Source: Zhihengliuella salsuginis
GTDB lineage: Bacteria; Actinomycetota; Actinomycetes; Actinomycetales; Micrococcaceae
Length of the DNA stretch: 64,000 bases
Direction: 5' to 3'
NCBI RefSeq assembly: GCF_014651715.1
Contig: NZ_BMXK01000004.1
Location: 186,001 to 250,000 of the forward strand
In this document: positions 44,085-55,039 of the stretch, in pieces
Layout of the letters: every line of letters starts with the position of its first letter
How positions within the stretch are numbered: the stretch's first letter is position 1
The notes under the pieces: model-generated
What the model saw: the letters and a program-made list of their open reading frames with translations, nothing else
Databases searched by the model: none
What the model was told of the DNA's origin: nothing
Position numbers and translations under genes: made by a program

Positions 44085-45010
44085 CCAACACCACCCCCCA
44101 GTTCTCCGGCGTCATCCCGCCGGTCGTCACCCCGCGCACCGCCGACGGCGGGCTCGACCTCGCCGGGCTCGAGGCCGTCGTCGAACATCTGGTCTCCGGG
44201 GGCGTGCACGGCCTGTTCCCGCTCGGCTCCTCGGGCGAGACGCCCTACCTGACCGACCGCGAACGCGGCGAGGTCCTCGGCGCCGTCGTCTCCGCCACGT
44301 CGGGCCGGGTCCCGCTCCTGGTCGGAGCCAACGAGCAGACGACGCCGCGCGTCATCGAGGAGGCGCTGCGCGTGCAGCGCGCGGGGGCCGACGCCGTCGT
44401 CGTCACCAGCCCCTACTACGCCCTCTCCGACCACCACGAGGTGCTGCGCCACTTCCGCGCCGTCCGCGCCGCCGTCGACGTGCCCGTGTTCGCCTACGAC
44501 GTCCCGGTGCGCACCCACTACAAGCTCGAGCCGGCGCTGCTCGCCGAGCTCGCCGCCGAGGGGACCATCGCCGGCGTCAAGGACTCCTCCGGCAACGACA
44601 TCGCCTTCCGGCAGCTGCGCCTGCTGACCCGGGACCTGGAGGGCTTCGCCCTGTTCACCGGCCACGAGGTCGTCTGCGACCAGGCCATGCTCGGCGGGGC
44701 CGACGGCCTCGTCCCCGGCCTCGCCAACGTCGACCCGGCCGGCTACCGCCGCCTCTACGACGCCGGGCTCGCCGGCGACTGGGCCGCGGCCCGCGCCGAG
44801 CAGGACCGCCTGATCGATCTCTTCACGATCGTGACGACGCCGGACGCCGGGCGCGTCTCCGGCGGCGCCGGCGGGCTGGGCGCCTTCAAGACGGCCCTCG
44901 TCGAACTCGGCGTCATCGGCTCGAACCGGATGAGCGCTCCGATGGAGTCGCTGAACGCGTCCGAGTCCGGGCGCATCCGCTCGATCCTCGCCGGCGCGGG
45001 CCTGGTGTAG
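44081..45010 (+). CDS. nanA: N-acetylneuraminate lyase (DHDPS/NAL family)
   Basis: A 309-residue TIM-barrel aldolase. Lys167 in GVKDSSGN forms the Schiff base, Tyr139 in VFAYDVPVR is the conserved proton carrier, and PLGSSGETPYL is the carboxylate-binding loop. Spacing matches NanA (Tyr137/Lys165 in E. coli). It would split sialic acid into ManNAc and pyruvate. The family also holds dihydrodipicolinate synthases and other aldolases; the uptake, kinase and epimerase genes on either side favour neuraminate lyase. The ATG overlaps the ATPase stop. Confidence 0.85.
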   Translation: MTNTTPQFSGVIPPVVTPRTADGGLDLAGLEAVVEHLVSGGVHGLFPLGSSGETPYLTDRERGEVLGAVVSATSGRVPLLVGANEQTTPRVIEEALRVQRAGADAVVVTSPYYALSDHHEVLRHFRAVRAAVDVPVFAYDVPVRTHYKLEPALLAELAAEGTIAGVKDSSGNDIAFRQLRLLTRDLEGFALFTGHEVVCDQAMLGGADGLVPGLANVDPAGYRRLYDAGLAGDWAAARAEQDRLIDLFTIVTTPDAGRVSGGAGGLGAFKTALVELGVIGSNRMSAPMESLNASESGRIRSILAGAGLV

Positions 45011-45952
45011 ATGTCGCACCGGGACAACGCCGCCGCGCGGCGCCCCGCCGTCGGCGTCGACCTGGGCGGGACCAAGATCGCGGCGGCCCTGGTGGCCGCG
45101 GACGGTTCCGTCCTCGCGCGCGCCTCCGCGCCCACCCCGGCCGCCGCCGGTCCTGCGGCGATCCTCGACGCGATCGCGGCGCTGGCCGCGCGCGTGGCCG
45201 GCGGCGCGGACGTCCGCGGCCTGGGGCTCGGAGCGGCCGGCGTGATCGACCCCGGCTCCTGCCGCGTCGTCGACGCGACCGATGTGCTGCCCGGCTGGCC
45301 GGGAACCGACCTGCGCTCCGGGCTGCTGCGCCGCCTGTCCGGCCTCGTCCCCCGGGTCGAGGCGGTCAACGACGTCCACGCGCACGCCCTCGGCGAAGCG
45401 TGGCTCGGCGCGGGCCGCCACGCCCGCACCGCCCTGCTCGTCGCCTTCGGCACGGGCATCGGCGGCTCCTACATCGTCGGCGGCCGCCCCGCCGTCGGCG
45501 CCCACGCCGTGGCCGGGCACGTCGGCCACGTCCCCTCCGCCGAGGCCGCGGGCCTGGAGTGCACGTGCGGCGGGAGCGGGCACCTGGAGGCCGTCGCCTC
45601 CGGGCCGGCCGTGCACCGGCGGTACCTGGCCGCCGGCGGCGACCCGGCGGCGGAGGACACCCGCGCGGTCTTCGACCGGGCCGCCGGCGGCGACGCTCTC
45701 GCCGCCTCCGCCATCGCGACCGCCGCCCGGGCCGCCGGCGGCGCCCTCGGCGGATTCGCCAACGCGCTCGACCCGCACGCGATCGTCGTCTCGGGCGGCC
45801 TCGCGGCCGCCGGGCGCCTCTGGTGGGACCCGCTGCTGGCCGCCTACGCGGCGAACGTCGTCGGCGCCCTGTCCGCCACGGTCCCGACGCGGGCGTTGCT
45901 CGGCGCGGACGCCGCCGTCGTCGGAGGGGCCTCCCTCATCCTGCGCGACTGA
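45011..45952 (+). CDS. nanK: ROK-family kinase, probably ManNAc kinase
   Basis: A 313-residue sugar kinase. The N-terminal phosphate loop is GVDLGGTKIAAALV, the catalytic Asp is in EAVNDVHAHALGEA, and FGTGIGGSYIVGG follows. The ROK zinc motif reads CTCGGSGHLE, with His where the third Cys usually lies. It would phosphorylate ManNAc at C6 using ATP. It starts directly after the nanA stop with no spacer. Without context it could be a glucokinase; position between nanA and nanE supports ManNAc. Confidence 0.83.
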   Translation: MSHRDNAAARRPAVGVDLGGTKIAAALVAADGSVLARASAPTPAAAGPAAILDAIAALAARVAGGADVRGLGLGAAGVIDPGSCRVVDATDVLPGWPGTDLRSGLLRRLSGLVPRVEAVNDVHAHALGEAWLGAGRHARTALLVAFGTGIGGSYIVGGRPAVGAHAVAGHVGHVPSAEAAGLECTCGGSGHLEAVASGPAVHRRYLAAGGDPAAEDTRAVFDRAAGGDALAASAIATAARAAGGALGGFANALDPHAIVVSGGLAAAGRLWWDPLLAAYAANVVGALSATVPTRALLGADAAVVGGASLILRD

Positions 45953-45990
45953 CCCCGGACGCACCCCGCTTCCCCGAACGAAGGATTCCG

Positions 45991-46677
45991 ATGCTGCTCT
46001 CCCCCACCGCCCTCGAATCGATGCGCGGCCGCCTGATCGTCTCCGCCCAGGCCTATCCCGGCGAACCCATGCGCGATCCGCGGACGATGGGCCAGGTCGC
46101 CGCCTCGGCCGTCATCGGCGGCGCCGCCGCGGTCCGCGTCCAGGGCCTGGCCGACGTCCAGGCGGCGCGCTCGGCCGTGGAGGTCCCCGTGATCGGCCTC
46201 TTCAAGGACGGGCACGACAGCGTCTTCATCACCCCCACGATCCGGCACGCCCTGGCCGTCGCCTCGGCGGGCGCGCACATCGTCGCGCTCGACGGCACCC
46301 GCCGGAAGCGCCCGGACGGGGCGAGCCTGGCCGAGACCGTCGCCGCTGTGCAGTCCGATTCGCTCGCGAGCGTCATGGCCGACTGCGGTTCGCTCGCCGA
46401 CGCCGACGCCGCCGCAGAGGCGGGCGCCGATCTGATCGGCACCACCCTGGCCGGCTACACCGGCGAACGCGGCAGGACCGAGGGGCCGGACCTGGAGCTG
46501 ATCGAGCAGCTCGCGGCCGCCGATCTGGGCCGGCCCGTCATCGCCGAGGGGCGCATCCACACGCCGGCGCAGGCCCGCGCGGCCCTCGACGCCGGCGCCT
46601 ACGCCGTCGTGGTCGGCACGGCCATCACGCACCCGGCCTCCATCACGGGCTGGTTCGTCGACGCGCTGGGGGCGTAG
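45991..46677 (+). CDS. nanE: N-acetylmannosamine-6-phosphate 2-epimerase
   Basis: A 228-residue TIM barrel of the NanE family: LIVSAQAYPGEPMRD, GAAAVRVQG, VPVIGLFKDGH, VALDGTRRKRP with the catalytic Asp/Arg region, DLIGTTLAGYTG, and VIAEGRIHTPAQA. It converts ManNAc-6-P to GlcNAc-6-P. The ATG has GAAGGA upstream. The nagA and nagB genes needed for the next steps are not in this window. Confidence 0.9.
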   Translation: MLLSPTALESMRGRLIVSAQAYPGEPMRDPRTMGQVAASAVIGGAAAVRVQGLADVQAARSAVEVPVIGLFKDGHDSVFITPTIRHALAVASAGAHIVALDGTRRKRPDGASLAETVAAVQSDSLASVMADCGSLADADAAAEAGADLIGTTLAGYTGERGRTEGPDLELIEQLAAADLGRPVIAEGRIHTPAQARAALDAGAYAVVVGTAITHPASITGWFVDALGA

Positions 46678-48285
<1,608 letters not shown>

Positions 48286-48290
48286 GACGC

Positions 48291-48330
48291 CGAAAGCCCG
48301 GCACGTGGAATTCCACGTGCCGGGCTTTCG
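48291..48330. terminator. Bidirectional terminator, perfect 40-bp palindrome
   Basis: CGAAAGCCCGGCACGTGGAA is followed directly by its own complement, a 20-bp arm with no spacer. It lies between the convergent sialic acid operon and rplM-rpsI and can serve both. Confidence 0.9.
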
Positions 48331-48380
48331 AGTTCGGGGGAAGCTTCCGACGAGGTCGGAGGCTCCGCGTCCGACGGGTT

Positions 48381-48881
48381 TTAGCGCTTCGAGAACTGCG
48401 AGGCCTTGCGTGCCTTCTTGAGGCCGGCCTTCTTGCGCTCGATGACGCGGGCGTCGCGAGTCAGGTAGCCGGCCTTCTTGAGGGCCGGGCGGTTGTTCTC
48501 GCGGTCGATCTCGTTCAGCGAGCGGGCGATGCCCAGGCGCAGCGCGCCGGCCTGGCCGGAATCGCCGCCGCCGGAGATGTTGGCCGCCACGTCGTAGGCA
48601 CCCTCGAGGCCGAGGAGCTTGAACGGCTCGTTGACGTCCTGCTGGTGCAGCTTGTTCGGGAAGTACTCCTCGAGCGAGCGGCCGTTGATGGTCCACTTGC
48701 CGGTGCCGGGAACCAGGCGCACGCGGGCGATGGCCTCCTTGCGGCGGCCGACGGCGGAGCCGCCGATGGTCAGGGCCGGACGCTCTGCAGCGGCGGTCTC
48801 CTCGACAGCGGTGGACTCGGTGGTGTAGGTCGACGGCGTCTCAGCCTCGACCTCGTTCAGCTCTTCAGTGTTCTGAGCCAC
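48381..48881 (-). CDS. rpsI: 30S ribosomal protein S9
   Basis: A 166-residue S9 with the usual core from about residue 40 ([19 protein letters not shown]) to the C-terminal [12 protein letters not shown] that contacts P-site tRNA. About 38 acidic, Thr-rich residues precede the core, a common actinobacterial extension. It follows rplM by 41 bases in the conserved operon. Confidence 0.97.
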   Translation of the reverse strand: MAQNTEELNEVEAETPSTYTTESTAVEETAAAERPALTIGGSAVGRRKEAIARVRLVPGTGKWTINGRSLEEYFPNKLHQQDVNEPFKLLGLEGAYDVAANISGGGDSGQAGALRLGIARSLNEIDRENNRPALKKAGYLTRDARVIERKKAGLKKARKASQFSKR

Positions 48882-48922
48882 GATTCTCCTTGAAAACTAG
48901 TTCTCTTGTTCGGGGCCCAGCG

Positions 48923-49366
48923 CTACTGCGCGACCTGGGTGATTTCGAATGCCTTGGGCTCCTGCGCGGCGTGCGGGTGCTCCGCGCCACGGTAGACCTT
49001 CAGCTTGGCCATCTGCTGGGCGGCCAGCTTGTTCTTGGGAAGCATGCCGGCGATTGCCTTCTCCACGGCGCGAACCGGGTTCGTCTCGAGAAGTTCCGCA
49101 TAGGTCTGGGACTTCAGGCCGCCCGGGTAACCGGAGTGGCGGTAGGCACGCTTCTGCTCGAGCTTGGCGCCGGTGAGGGCGACCTTCTCGGCGTTGATGA
49201 TGATCACGAAGTCGCCCATGTCCTGATGCGGAGCAAAGGTCGGCTTGTGCTTGCCGCGCAGCAGAGTTGCGGTCTGGCTGGCGAGGCGGCCCAGAACGAC
49301 GTCAGTGGCGTCGATGACGTGCCACTTGCGATCTGCGTCGCCGGGCTTCGGGGTGTACGTACGCAC
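48923..49366 (-). CDS. rplM: 50S ribosomal protein L13
   Basis: A 147-residue L13: [20 protein letters not shown] at the start, [19 protein letters not shown], and [19 protein letters not shown] near the end. An early 23S rRNA binder. First gene of rplM-rpsI. Confidence 0.97.
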   Translation of the reverse strand: MRTYTPKPGDADRKWHVIDATDVVLGRLASQTATLLRGKHKPTFAPHQDMGDFVIIINAEKVALTGAKLEQKRAYRHSGYPGGLKSQTYAELLETNPVRAVEKAIAGMLPKNKLAAQQMAKLKVYRGAEHPHAAQEPKAFEITQVAQ

Positions 49367-49600
49367 GGTAATTGCCTTCGTTTCCTTGGATGCTGGTCAA
49401 GTGCGCCTGCCGCGACGGCTGTGAGATCCATCAGCAGCATGCGCACTGTGTTACGAGTAGCGCTCTACCAGTTCATCAGGTGAGGACTGATTCCAACCGG
49501 TTCCCTTGTAACGCCTGCACAATCCACCGACCAGGGCCCTGCAACGAAGCCGTCACGTGGATTGCGGGATGTCAGGCACGGGTATGCACAACAGCTACAA

Positions 49601-49629
49601 ATTCTAGCAGAGTTGCACTGCCGCCCCAA
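49601..49629 (-). promoter_or_regulatory. Promoter of rplM-rpsI
   Basis: On the minus strand TTGGGG (49624-49629) and TAGAAT (49601-49606) are 17 bases apart. The predicted leader to the rplM ATG is about 225 bases, long enough for ribosomal-protein feedback, but I see no known leader fold in it. Confidence 0.6.
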
Positions 49630-49661
49630 CTTGGGACGCGCCTCACAGCCGGCGGCCCCGC

Positions 49662-52625
49662 CTACTCCCCCGCGAAGACCTCGCGGACCTCCGCACGCGA
49701 TCCGAGCCGCAGGTTCCGCGCGATGTTCGCCGCGTGGTACTCCGCCGTGCGCACGGAGATCACGAGCCGGTCGGCGACCTCCTTGTTGGTCAGCCCCCGG
49801 CCGATCAGCACGGCGATCTCCCGCTCCCGCGCCGTCAGCTTCTCCAGCGCCTGCGTCGCGGCCCGCTCCGACTGCCGGGGGCGCGGCGGGGCGGGGCGGC
49901 GCGGGACATCCGGGTCCGGCGGGCGCTTGCTCCGGCCGTCGAGTACGGCCCGCAGGTCCCGCACGACGACGTCCGTCGCCCGCCGCAGCCCGCCCGCCTG
50001 GGAGGTGATCCACAGCTGCTGGGCGGACAGGGCCGCACGGTAGGCCTCCGGCATGTACTCGCGCAGTTCGTCGGGGCACCGGGCGACGAGCCGCCCGAAG
50101 TCGTGCGCGGCCAGTGCCCGGTAGAGACGGAAGCCGCCGCCGCGTCCGTCGGGGGCGCCGGTGCCCAGGCCGGGGATCTTGTCCGCGACCTCCAGAGCCG
50201 CGGCGAACTCGCCGGCCGCCCGGCGCGGTTCCGCCTCGGCGGAGGCCAGCGCGCGGAGGTAGCCGGTGACGAATTCCGCGACCGGCTCCATGGCCCCGAT
50301 CCCGTGCTCGTCGACCAGCGCCAGCCCCTCGCCGGCGAGCACGGCGCTGCCGGAGTAGTACTGGGCGCGCGCGAGCAGCGCGACGGACACCATGCCGAGG
50401 GGCTGCCACCCGAGGACGTTGTCGGAGACCGGCGACAACGCGGAGACGACGTCGTCGTAGTCCTCGTCGGCCATCGCCGCCCACGCGCGGACGTAGGCGG
50501 CGGCGAGGCGCACGAACGGGAGCCAGACGACGTCGGAGGACTCCGCCAGCTCGTCCAGCAGCGGCGCCACGGCCTCGCGGCCGCCGCGGGCGCCGTCGAC
50601 GAGCACGCCCACGGCCTCCGCGGTGAGCAGCAGCTCGGCGTTGTGGCTGCCGAAGGCCTGAGCCCGGGCCAGACCGCCGAACTCCGCGGCGCGCGCGAAC
50701 TGCCCGGCGTCGAAGTACGTCAGGGCGAGGTGGCAGTAGGCGTCGGCCGCGAGGTCGTCGCTGCCGGCCTCGACGACGGTCCGATGCCCGAGGATCCGGA
50801 TCACGGAGGCCCGGTCGCCGAAGTCGCGCGCTCGGGCGGCGGCGTGGACGCGGACGGCGAGCGCGTCCTCCTCGGAATCCGGCAGGCCCTCCAGCACGCC
50901 CGCCTGGCGCCGGGACAGCTCGGCGAACATGCCCGGGCGCACGTCCTGGAGCGCGGGTGCGAGATCTGCGAGCTCCTCCCACAACGCGAAGCTGGCGCGC
51001 AGGGTCGCGAGCCGCTCGCGCAGCGCGAACCCCTCGAGGGGGATGTCCTCCGGGGCAGGGTCCTCGAGCTCCGCTGCAAGCCGCTCCAGGTGGCGAGCCG
51101 CGACCCGGCGCAGGTCGCGGCTCTGGTGGAGCGTCCCGCGCACGGCGTCGGTGCGTCCGACACGGTCCACGGCCTGGAGGAAGACGTACGCCGCGGCGGG
51201 ACTCTCCACCTCGACGGAGCCGGCCCGGGTGAGCTCGGCGACGGCCGCCTCGTAGTGCGCCTCGGTGAAGTGCTGCACGGCCCGCGCCACGGCGAGCAGG
51301 AGCGGGCACCGGGCGCCTCGCATCGCGAGGCGGATCGGCCCCCAGAGGTTCTCGCGGGGTTCGCGCCACCGGGCCAGGAGCGCCAGCGCGAGCGTGTCGT
51401 CCCCCGGGCTCACCCGTGCCAGCGCGTTCAGGTACGCGACGACCCGGGCGTGCTCGCGCCGGTCCAGCAGCCGCAGGATGTCCTCGGCGATCTCCGCGGG
51501 GACCCGGATGTCTCCGGCGCCGGGTGCCACCCGCCCGCCGAGGGCCTCCGGGTGCTGCCCCAGGAAGCGGTGCAGCGGTGCCGCGGCGAGGTCCCCGGCC
51601 TCCCCCAGAGCACGATGGCACTCCGCGATCTCGTCGGGCATCATCATGTGCCGGACCGCCTGCCCGATCGGCACCAGGGACACGTGGTAGCCGTAGTCGA
51701 CCGGGTCCCACCGGATGAAGTCGGAGTCCTGCAGCGGCAGGAGGTCGGCGGCCCGCAGGTCGGTCAGGGCGCAGGCCTGCTGCAGTTGCGCGGCGGTCAG
51801 CGAATCGGGGCTGAGCGAGAGCAGGCGCAGCACCTGCCGGGCGGTCGGCGTCAGGTAGGACAGGCTGTCGGCGACGGACGCGTCGAAGTCGCGGACCCGG
51901 CGCGCCGTGCGCGATTCGAAGACGTCGAGCGCCTCCGCGACGGCGTGGGCGTCGTGGCGGCCGGGGTGCAGCGCGCGGGCCGCCTCCTCGAGCAGCAGCG
52001 GCAGCCCGCCGGTCGCCTCGTGGAAGCGCCGGGCGATATCCCGCCCGACGGGCACTCCCAGCATCGACTCGAGCGACTCCCGCGTCTGGTCCGCTTCCAG
52101 CGGGGGCAGCGCGATGTACGACGACGTCGCCGGCGCCAGCGCGGCCCGGACCAGCTGCTGCGCCGACTCGTCCATGCAGGGGCGCACCGTGCCGATGAAG
52201 AGGACCGGGTAGTTGCCCAGGTACGGGAGGATGCCGGACATGACGGCCGTAGAAACGGGATCGGTCCACTGGGCGTTCTCGAGGATGATGATCGTCGGCT
52301 CCTCGAAGGTGTCCAGAACGGACAGCGAGTAGGCGACGGCGCCGGCAACGTCTTCGGTCATCTCCGGAGTCAGCCCCGGGACCAGTTGGCAGACGGCCGA
52401 ACCGGGGACGGACCTGTCCGTCGACTCGAGCGACGCGAACTTGCGCGGCCAGTCCAAGTAGTCGCGGAGCGCCGACCACATGACCGCCGACTTGCCGGTT
52501 CCTGCATGCCCCTCGACTATCACGAATCGGTGGTGTCCCGCAGCGACGTCCTCGGCTGCTGCGCGGAGACGCGTCAGTTCATCCCCGCGGCCGATGATTT
52601 CTCCTTCGGACCGCCTTCTCCCCAT
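49662..52625 (-). CDS. Large ATP-binding LuxR-family regulator beside the Tad pilus locus
   Basis: A 987-residue LAL-type regulator. IIGRGDELTRL opens an AAA/STAND module with an intact Walker A, GHAGTGKS, at 39-46, and a Walker B-like strand IIILENAQWTDP near 115-126. A long helical, TPR-like middle follows. The C-terminal LuxR HTH reads LTAREREIAVLIGRGLTNKE, then VRTAEYHAANIARNL. ATG 52625 is chosen because the conserved domain begins ten residues later; upstream frame to 52925 is unlike coding sequence. No ribosome site is obvious. It is divergent from the flp-tad genes and separated by 657 bases of non-coding DNA, so it may control them; that is inference. Confidence 0.8.
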   Translation of the reverse strand: MGRRRSEGEIIGRGDELTRLRAAAEDVAAGHHRFVIVEGHAGTGKSAVMWSALRDYLDWPRKFASLESTDRSVPGSAVCQLVPGLTPEMTEDVAGAVAYSLSVLDTFEEPTIIILENAQWTDPVSTAVMSGILPYLGNYPVLFIGTVRPCMDESAQQLVRAALAPATSSYIALPPLEADQTRESLESMLGVPVGRDIARRFHEATGGLPLLLEEAARALHPGRHDAHAVAEALDVFESRTARRVRDFDASVADSLSYLTPTARQVLRLLSLSPDSLTAAQLQQACALTDLRAADLLPLQDSDFIRWDPVDYGYHVSLVPIGQAVRHMMMPDEIAECHRALGEAGDLAAAPLHRFLGQHPEALGGRVAPGAGDIRVPAEIAEDILRLLDRREHARVVAYLNALARVSPGDDTLALALLARWREPRENLWGPIRLAMRGARCPLLLAVARAVQHFTEAHYEAAVAELTRAGSVEVESPAAAYVFLQAVDRVGRTDAVRGTLHQSRDLRRVAARHLERLAAELEDPAPEDIPLEGFALRERLATLRASFALWEELADLAPALQDVRPGMFAELSRRQAGVLEGLPDSEEDALAVRVHAAARARDFGDRASVIRILGHRTVVEAGSDDLAADAYCHLALTYFDAGQFARAAEFGGLARAQAFGSHNAELLLTAEAVGVLVDGARGGREAVAPLLDELAESSDVVWLPFVRLAAAYVRAWAAMADEDYDDVVSALSPVSDNVLGWQPLGMVSVALLARAQYYSGSAVLAGEGLALVDEHGIGAMEPVAEFVTGYLRALASAEAEPRRAAGEFAAALEVADKIPGLGTGAPDGRGGGFRLYRALAAHDFGRLVARCPDELREYMPEAYRAALSAQQLWITSQAGGLRRATDVVVRDLRAVLDGRSKRPPDPDVPRRPAPPRPRQSERAATQALEKLTAREREIAVLIGRGLTNKEVADRLVISVRTAEYHAANIARNLRLGSRAEVREVFAGE

Positions 52626-53282
52626 GCACACCAGTGTAAGGGTTGACACCCGCAGAAAGCCCGATCGCAGGCACGCCCCGGAGCCATCGGGGGGGGTGAA
52701 ATAAACTCCGGGGTGTGCAAGCGATCTGCCGCCGTCGAGACGACGACAAGTCCAATAGTTGGCCTGTCCCCAGGCGCCAACAAGGGGTAATTGAAGGTTC
52801 ACGTACCCGTATCCGGAAGACTCGTACCACCCCGTATCCACCCCTGTGATCCACGTATGGTCCATACAGTCACCCCGGATCGCGGCACGCACTACGGGGA
52901 AAACTACGAGGTTTTCAACGACCATTTCTCCAGCGCAGACCAGGAATTGAATCGCGGCCGGTATTTACGATCTCTGCACGTCAGAACCCTCTTTTCGGCA
53001 TCCGGCACGAATTCGCCATTTCTTCACCCTTGGAAATGGGCGCGATTCGCCTCGGGGAAATGTCGCGGATATCGGGTCCCGGCCGGGCCCCGTACCCGTG
53101 GACACCCCGCTCTGACCAGTCCTAAGCTCCAGAAACGACGCTGCGGTTGGGGGACCGTTTCGAGGAGCCGGCAACGGCGCGCGTCGACCCGGACAGAGGG
53201 CACGCTCGAGAATCCCCTGGGACTACGCACAGACAAGAAGGTGGCGACCGACGCCGCCCTGGAAACGATGGGGATTCTCGAC
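52626..53282. other. Long intergenic region between the LuxR gene and flp
   Basis: No convincing gene on either strand. It contains two direct repeats of CCCGTATCC (52806-52814 and 52831-52839, 25 bases apart), with a related CACGTATGG at about 52852-52860, and AT-rich patches near 52905-52970. A regulatory region for flp and for the divergent regulator is the likely role. I could not fix a promoter with confidence. Confidence 0.45.
52806..52839 (+). repeat. Direct repeat CCCGTATCC
   Basis: Two exact 9-base copies start 25 bases apart in the gap upstream of the pilin gene. Spacing near two and a half helical turns, and position between a divergent LuxR gene and its possible target, make them candidate operator half-sites. 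Confidence 0.4.
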
Positions 53283-53492
53283 ATGAACACGTTCTTCGCC
53301 AACATCTACCTCGCCCTCGAGACGCTCGGCGGACGCCTGCGCCGCGAAGAGAAGGGCGCCACCGCCGTCGAATACGGCCTGACCATCGGCATCATCTCGC
53401 TCGTCGTCCTGATCGGCGCCGGCCTGATGACCGGAGCCCTCAACAACCTCTGGGGCAGGATCGGGACCTACCTCGACGGCCTTGTGATCTAA
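53283..53492 (+). CDS. flp: Flp-type pilin
   Basis: A 69-residue class III prepilin. A hydrophilic leader ends RREEKGATAVEYGL, the Flp cleavage site (after Gly, before ATAVEYGL), with Glu and Tyr at the conserved mature positions. A hydrophobic helix (TIGIISLVVLIGAGLMTGAL) follows. The ATG at 53283 is preceded by GGGG; in-frame sequence further upstream is not pilin-like. It forms thin Tad/Flp pili for adhesion or DNA uptake. First gene of the locus. A TadV-type prepilin peptidase is not in the window. Confidence 0.9.
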   Translation: MNTFFANIYLALETLGGRLRREEKGATAVEYGLTIGIISLVVLIGAGLMTGALNNLWGRIGTYLDGLVI

Positions 53493-53570
53493 AGAGGGAT
53501 CCACCAGTCCGTGGTGGGGCGGCTCCGGCCGCCCCACCACGGATCCGCCGTCGAACCAGCGAGGAGTGCC

Positions 53571-53963
53571 ATGGCCCGGACCCGAATGCCCGCCCCGTTC
53601 CGCCAGGAACACGGGGGCTCCGCGGTCGAGTTCGCCCTGATCGTCCCGATCCTGCTCGGCCTGATCTTCGGCATCCTCGAATACGCCTGGTTCTTCAACC
53701 AGCAGATCTCCGCGACGCAGGGGGCCCGCGCAGCCGCGCGCGCCTACGTCCTGCACCACGAGGACCCCGCGTTCGATCTGCTCGCCGTCGCCGACGCCGG
53801 GTCGCCGACCGTCGACATCACCAGCGCCGCGGCGTCGCAGGCCGGCTGCCCCGAGGGGGCCACGATCTCCGTCGTGATCGCCGGGCCCAACGACCCGCTC
53901 CTCGGACTCTTCCCGCTGCCCGCCGAAATCAAAGCCAAAGGGGCCATGCAATGCGAAGCGTGA
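53571..53963 (+). CDS. TadE-like pseudopilin
   Basis: A 130-residue protein with N-terminal EHGGSAVEFALIVPILLGLI, the TadE signature (Glu five residues after the processing site), one membrane helix, and a short C-terminal domain with two Cys. ATG 53571 has GAGGAG upstream. It overlaps the next gene by 13 bases. A minor pilin of the Tad machine. Confidence 0.85.
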   Translation: MARTRMPAPFRQEHGGSAVEFALIVPILLGLIFGILEYAWFFNQQISATQGARAAARAYVLHHEDPAFDLLAVADAGSPTVDITSAAASQAGCPEGATISVVIAGPNDPLLGLFPLPAEIKAKGAMQCEA

Positions 53964-54982
53964 CACGGCACCGGATGGCCGACGAACGCGGCGGCTCCTC
54001 CGTCATGGTGGCCGGCCTCATGGTCGTGCTGCTGTTGTTCACCGCGATCGCCGTCGACTTCGGCAAGCTCTTCTGGGAGCGGGCCGAGCTCCAGAACAGC
54101 GCGGACGCAGCCGCCCTCGGCGTCGCCAACGAGTGCGCCAAGGATGCCGCCTCCGCCGCCTGCGCCAATGACTCCGCGCTCGGCGAATCGCTGGCGGACG
54201 CCAACGCCGCCGACGCCGCGTCCGCGGCGAACACCGGCGTCGACCTCTCCGCGAGGAAGGTCACCGTCATCACCGAGGCCCGCGAACCCGGCGGGCCAGA
54301 TGTCAACGGCTCCGCCGTCTGGTTCGGCCAGCTCTTCGGCACCGACACGGTCGGCGTCCGCGCCCGCGCCGTCGCCGCCTGGGGAGGCCCGACGATCGGC
54401 GACTTCACGTTCCCCCTCGCGTTCTCCGAGTGCGCGCTCGAAGAATTCCTCGCCGGCGGTGGCGGAGTCGCGGAGTGGCTGACCTATGCCGCCAGCCCCT
54501 GCAACCCCCACGGCAGCGACATCCCCGGCAACTGGGGGTGGCTGGACCCCGACGGCAGCTGCGAGGTCCACATCGACGTCGACGAGGGAACCCTCTACCC
54601 GGGCGACACGGGCAACTCGATGCCGGCCTCGGGCGGCGTCAAAGCCATCTGCCAGGAGACCCTCGAAGACTGGATCGCCACCATCACCGCCGACGGGGCG
54701 GCCACCGTCTACTTCCCGGTCATCTCCGATTCCAACGGTCTGAGCGGGTCCAACGTGGAATGGGAGATCACCGGCGTCGCCGCCTTCGAGATCGAGGCCT
54801 GGAAATTCTCCGGCGGCGGCTCCCCCGACCAGCACCCCGACAACGCGTCGCTGCCGCCCGGCTGCGAAGGCAACTGCCGCGGCGTCTACGGGAAGTTCGT
54901 CGAGATGTACGAACCGGACGAACTGGGAGGCGGCGGCGGGATCGACTACGGCGTCACCGTCCCTCCCTCTCTCGTCGAATAG
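53951..54982 (+). CDS. TadE/G-like pilus assembly protein
   Basis: A 343-residue protein. The N-terminal segment DERGGSSVMVAGLMVVLLLF is the Tad-family (PF13400-like) membrane anchor. VDFGKLFWERAELQNSADAA is the conserved follow-on typical of TadG-related proteins, in which many Ala residues follow LQ-ADAAAL. The large extracytoplasmic part holds several Cys and a Gly-rich tail. The ATG lies inside the tadE-like gene, so the two are coupled. Confidence 0.83.
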   Translation: MRSVTRHRMADERGGSSVMVAGLMVVLLLFTAIAVDFGKLFWERAELQNSADAAALGVANECAKDAASAACANDSALGESLADANAADAASAANTGVDLSARKVTVITEAREPGGPDVNGSAVWFGQLFGTDTVGVRARAVAAWGGPTIGDFTFPLAFSECALEEFLAGGGGVAEWLTYAASPCNPHGSDIPGNWGWLDPDGSCEVHIDVDEGTLYPGDTGNSMPASGGVKAICQETLEDWIATITADGAATVYFPVISDSNGLSGSNVEWEITGVAAFEIEAWKFSGGGSPDQHPDNASLPPGCEGNCRGVYGKFVEMYEPDELGGGGGIDYGVTVPPSLVE

Positions 54983-55039
54983 CACCAACCACCACCGCAC
55001 CTGAACGGCGCCCCAGGCGCCGACAACCCAAGGAGAGCA

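Noticed and set aside
52791-53282. Long N-terminal extension of the Flp pilin
   Set aside because: The upstream in-frame sequence has no coding character, and pilins of this class have short leaders; the ATG at 53283 fits.
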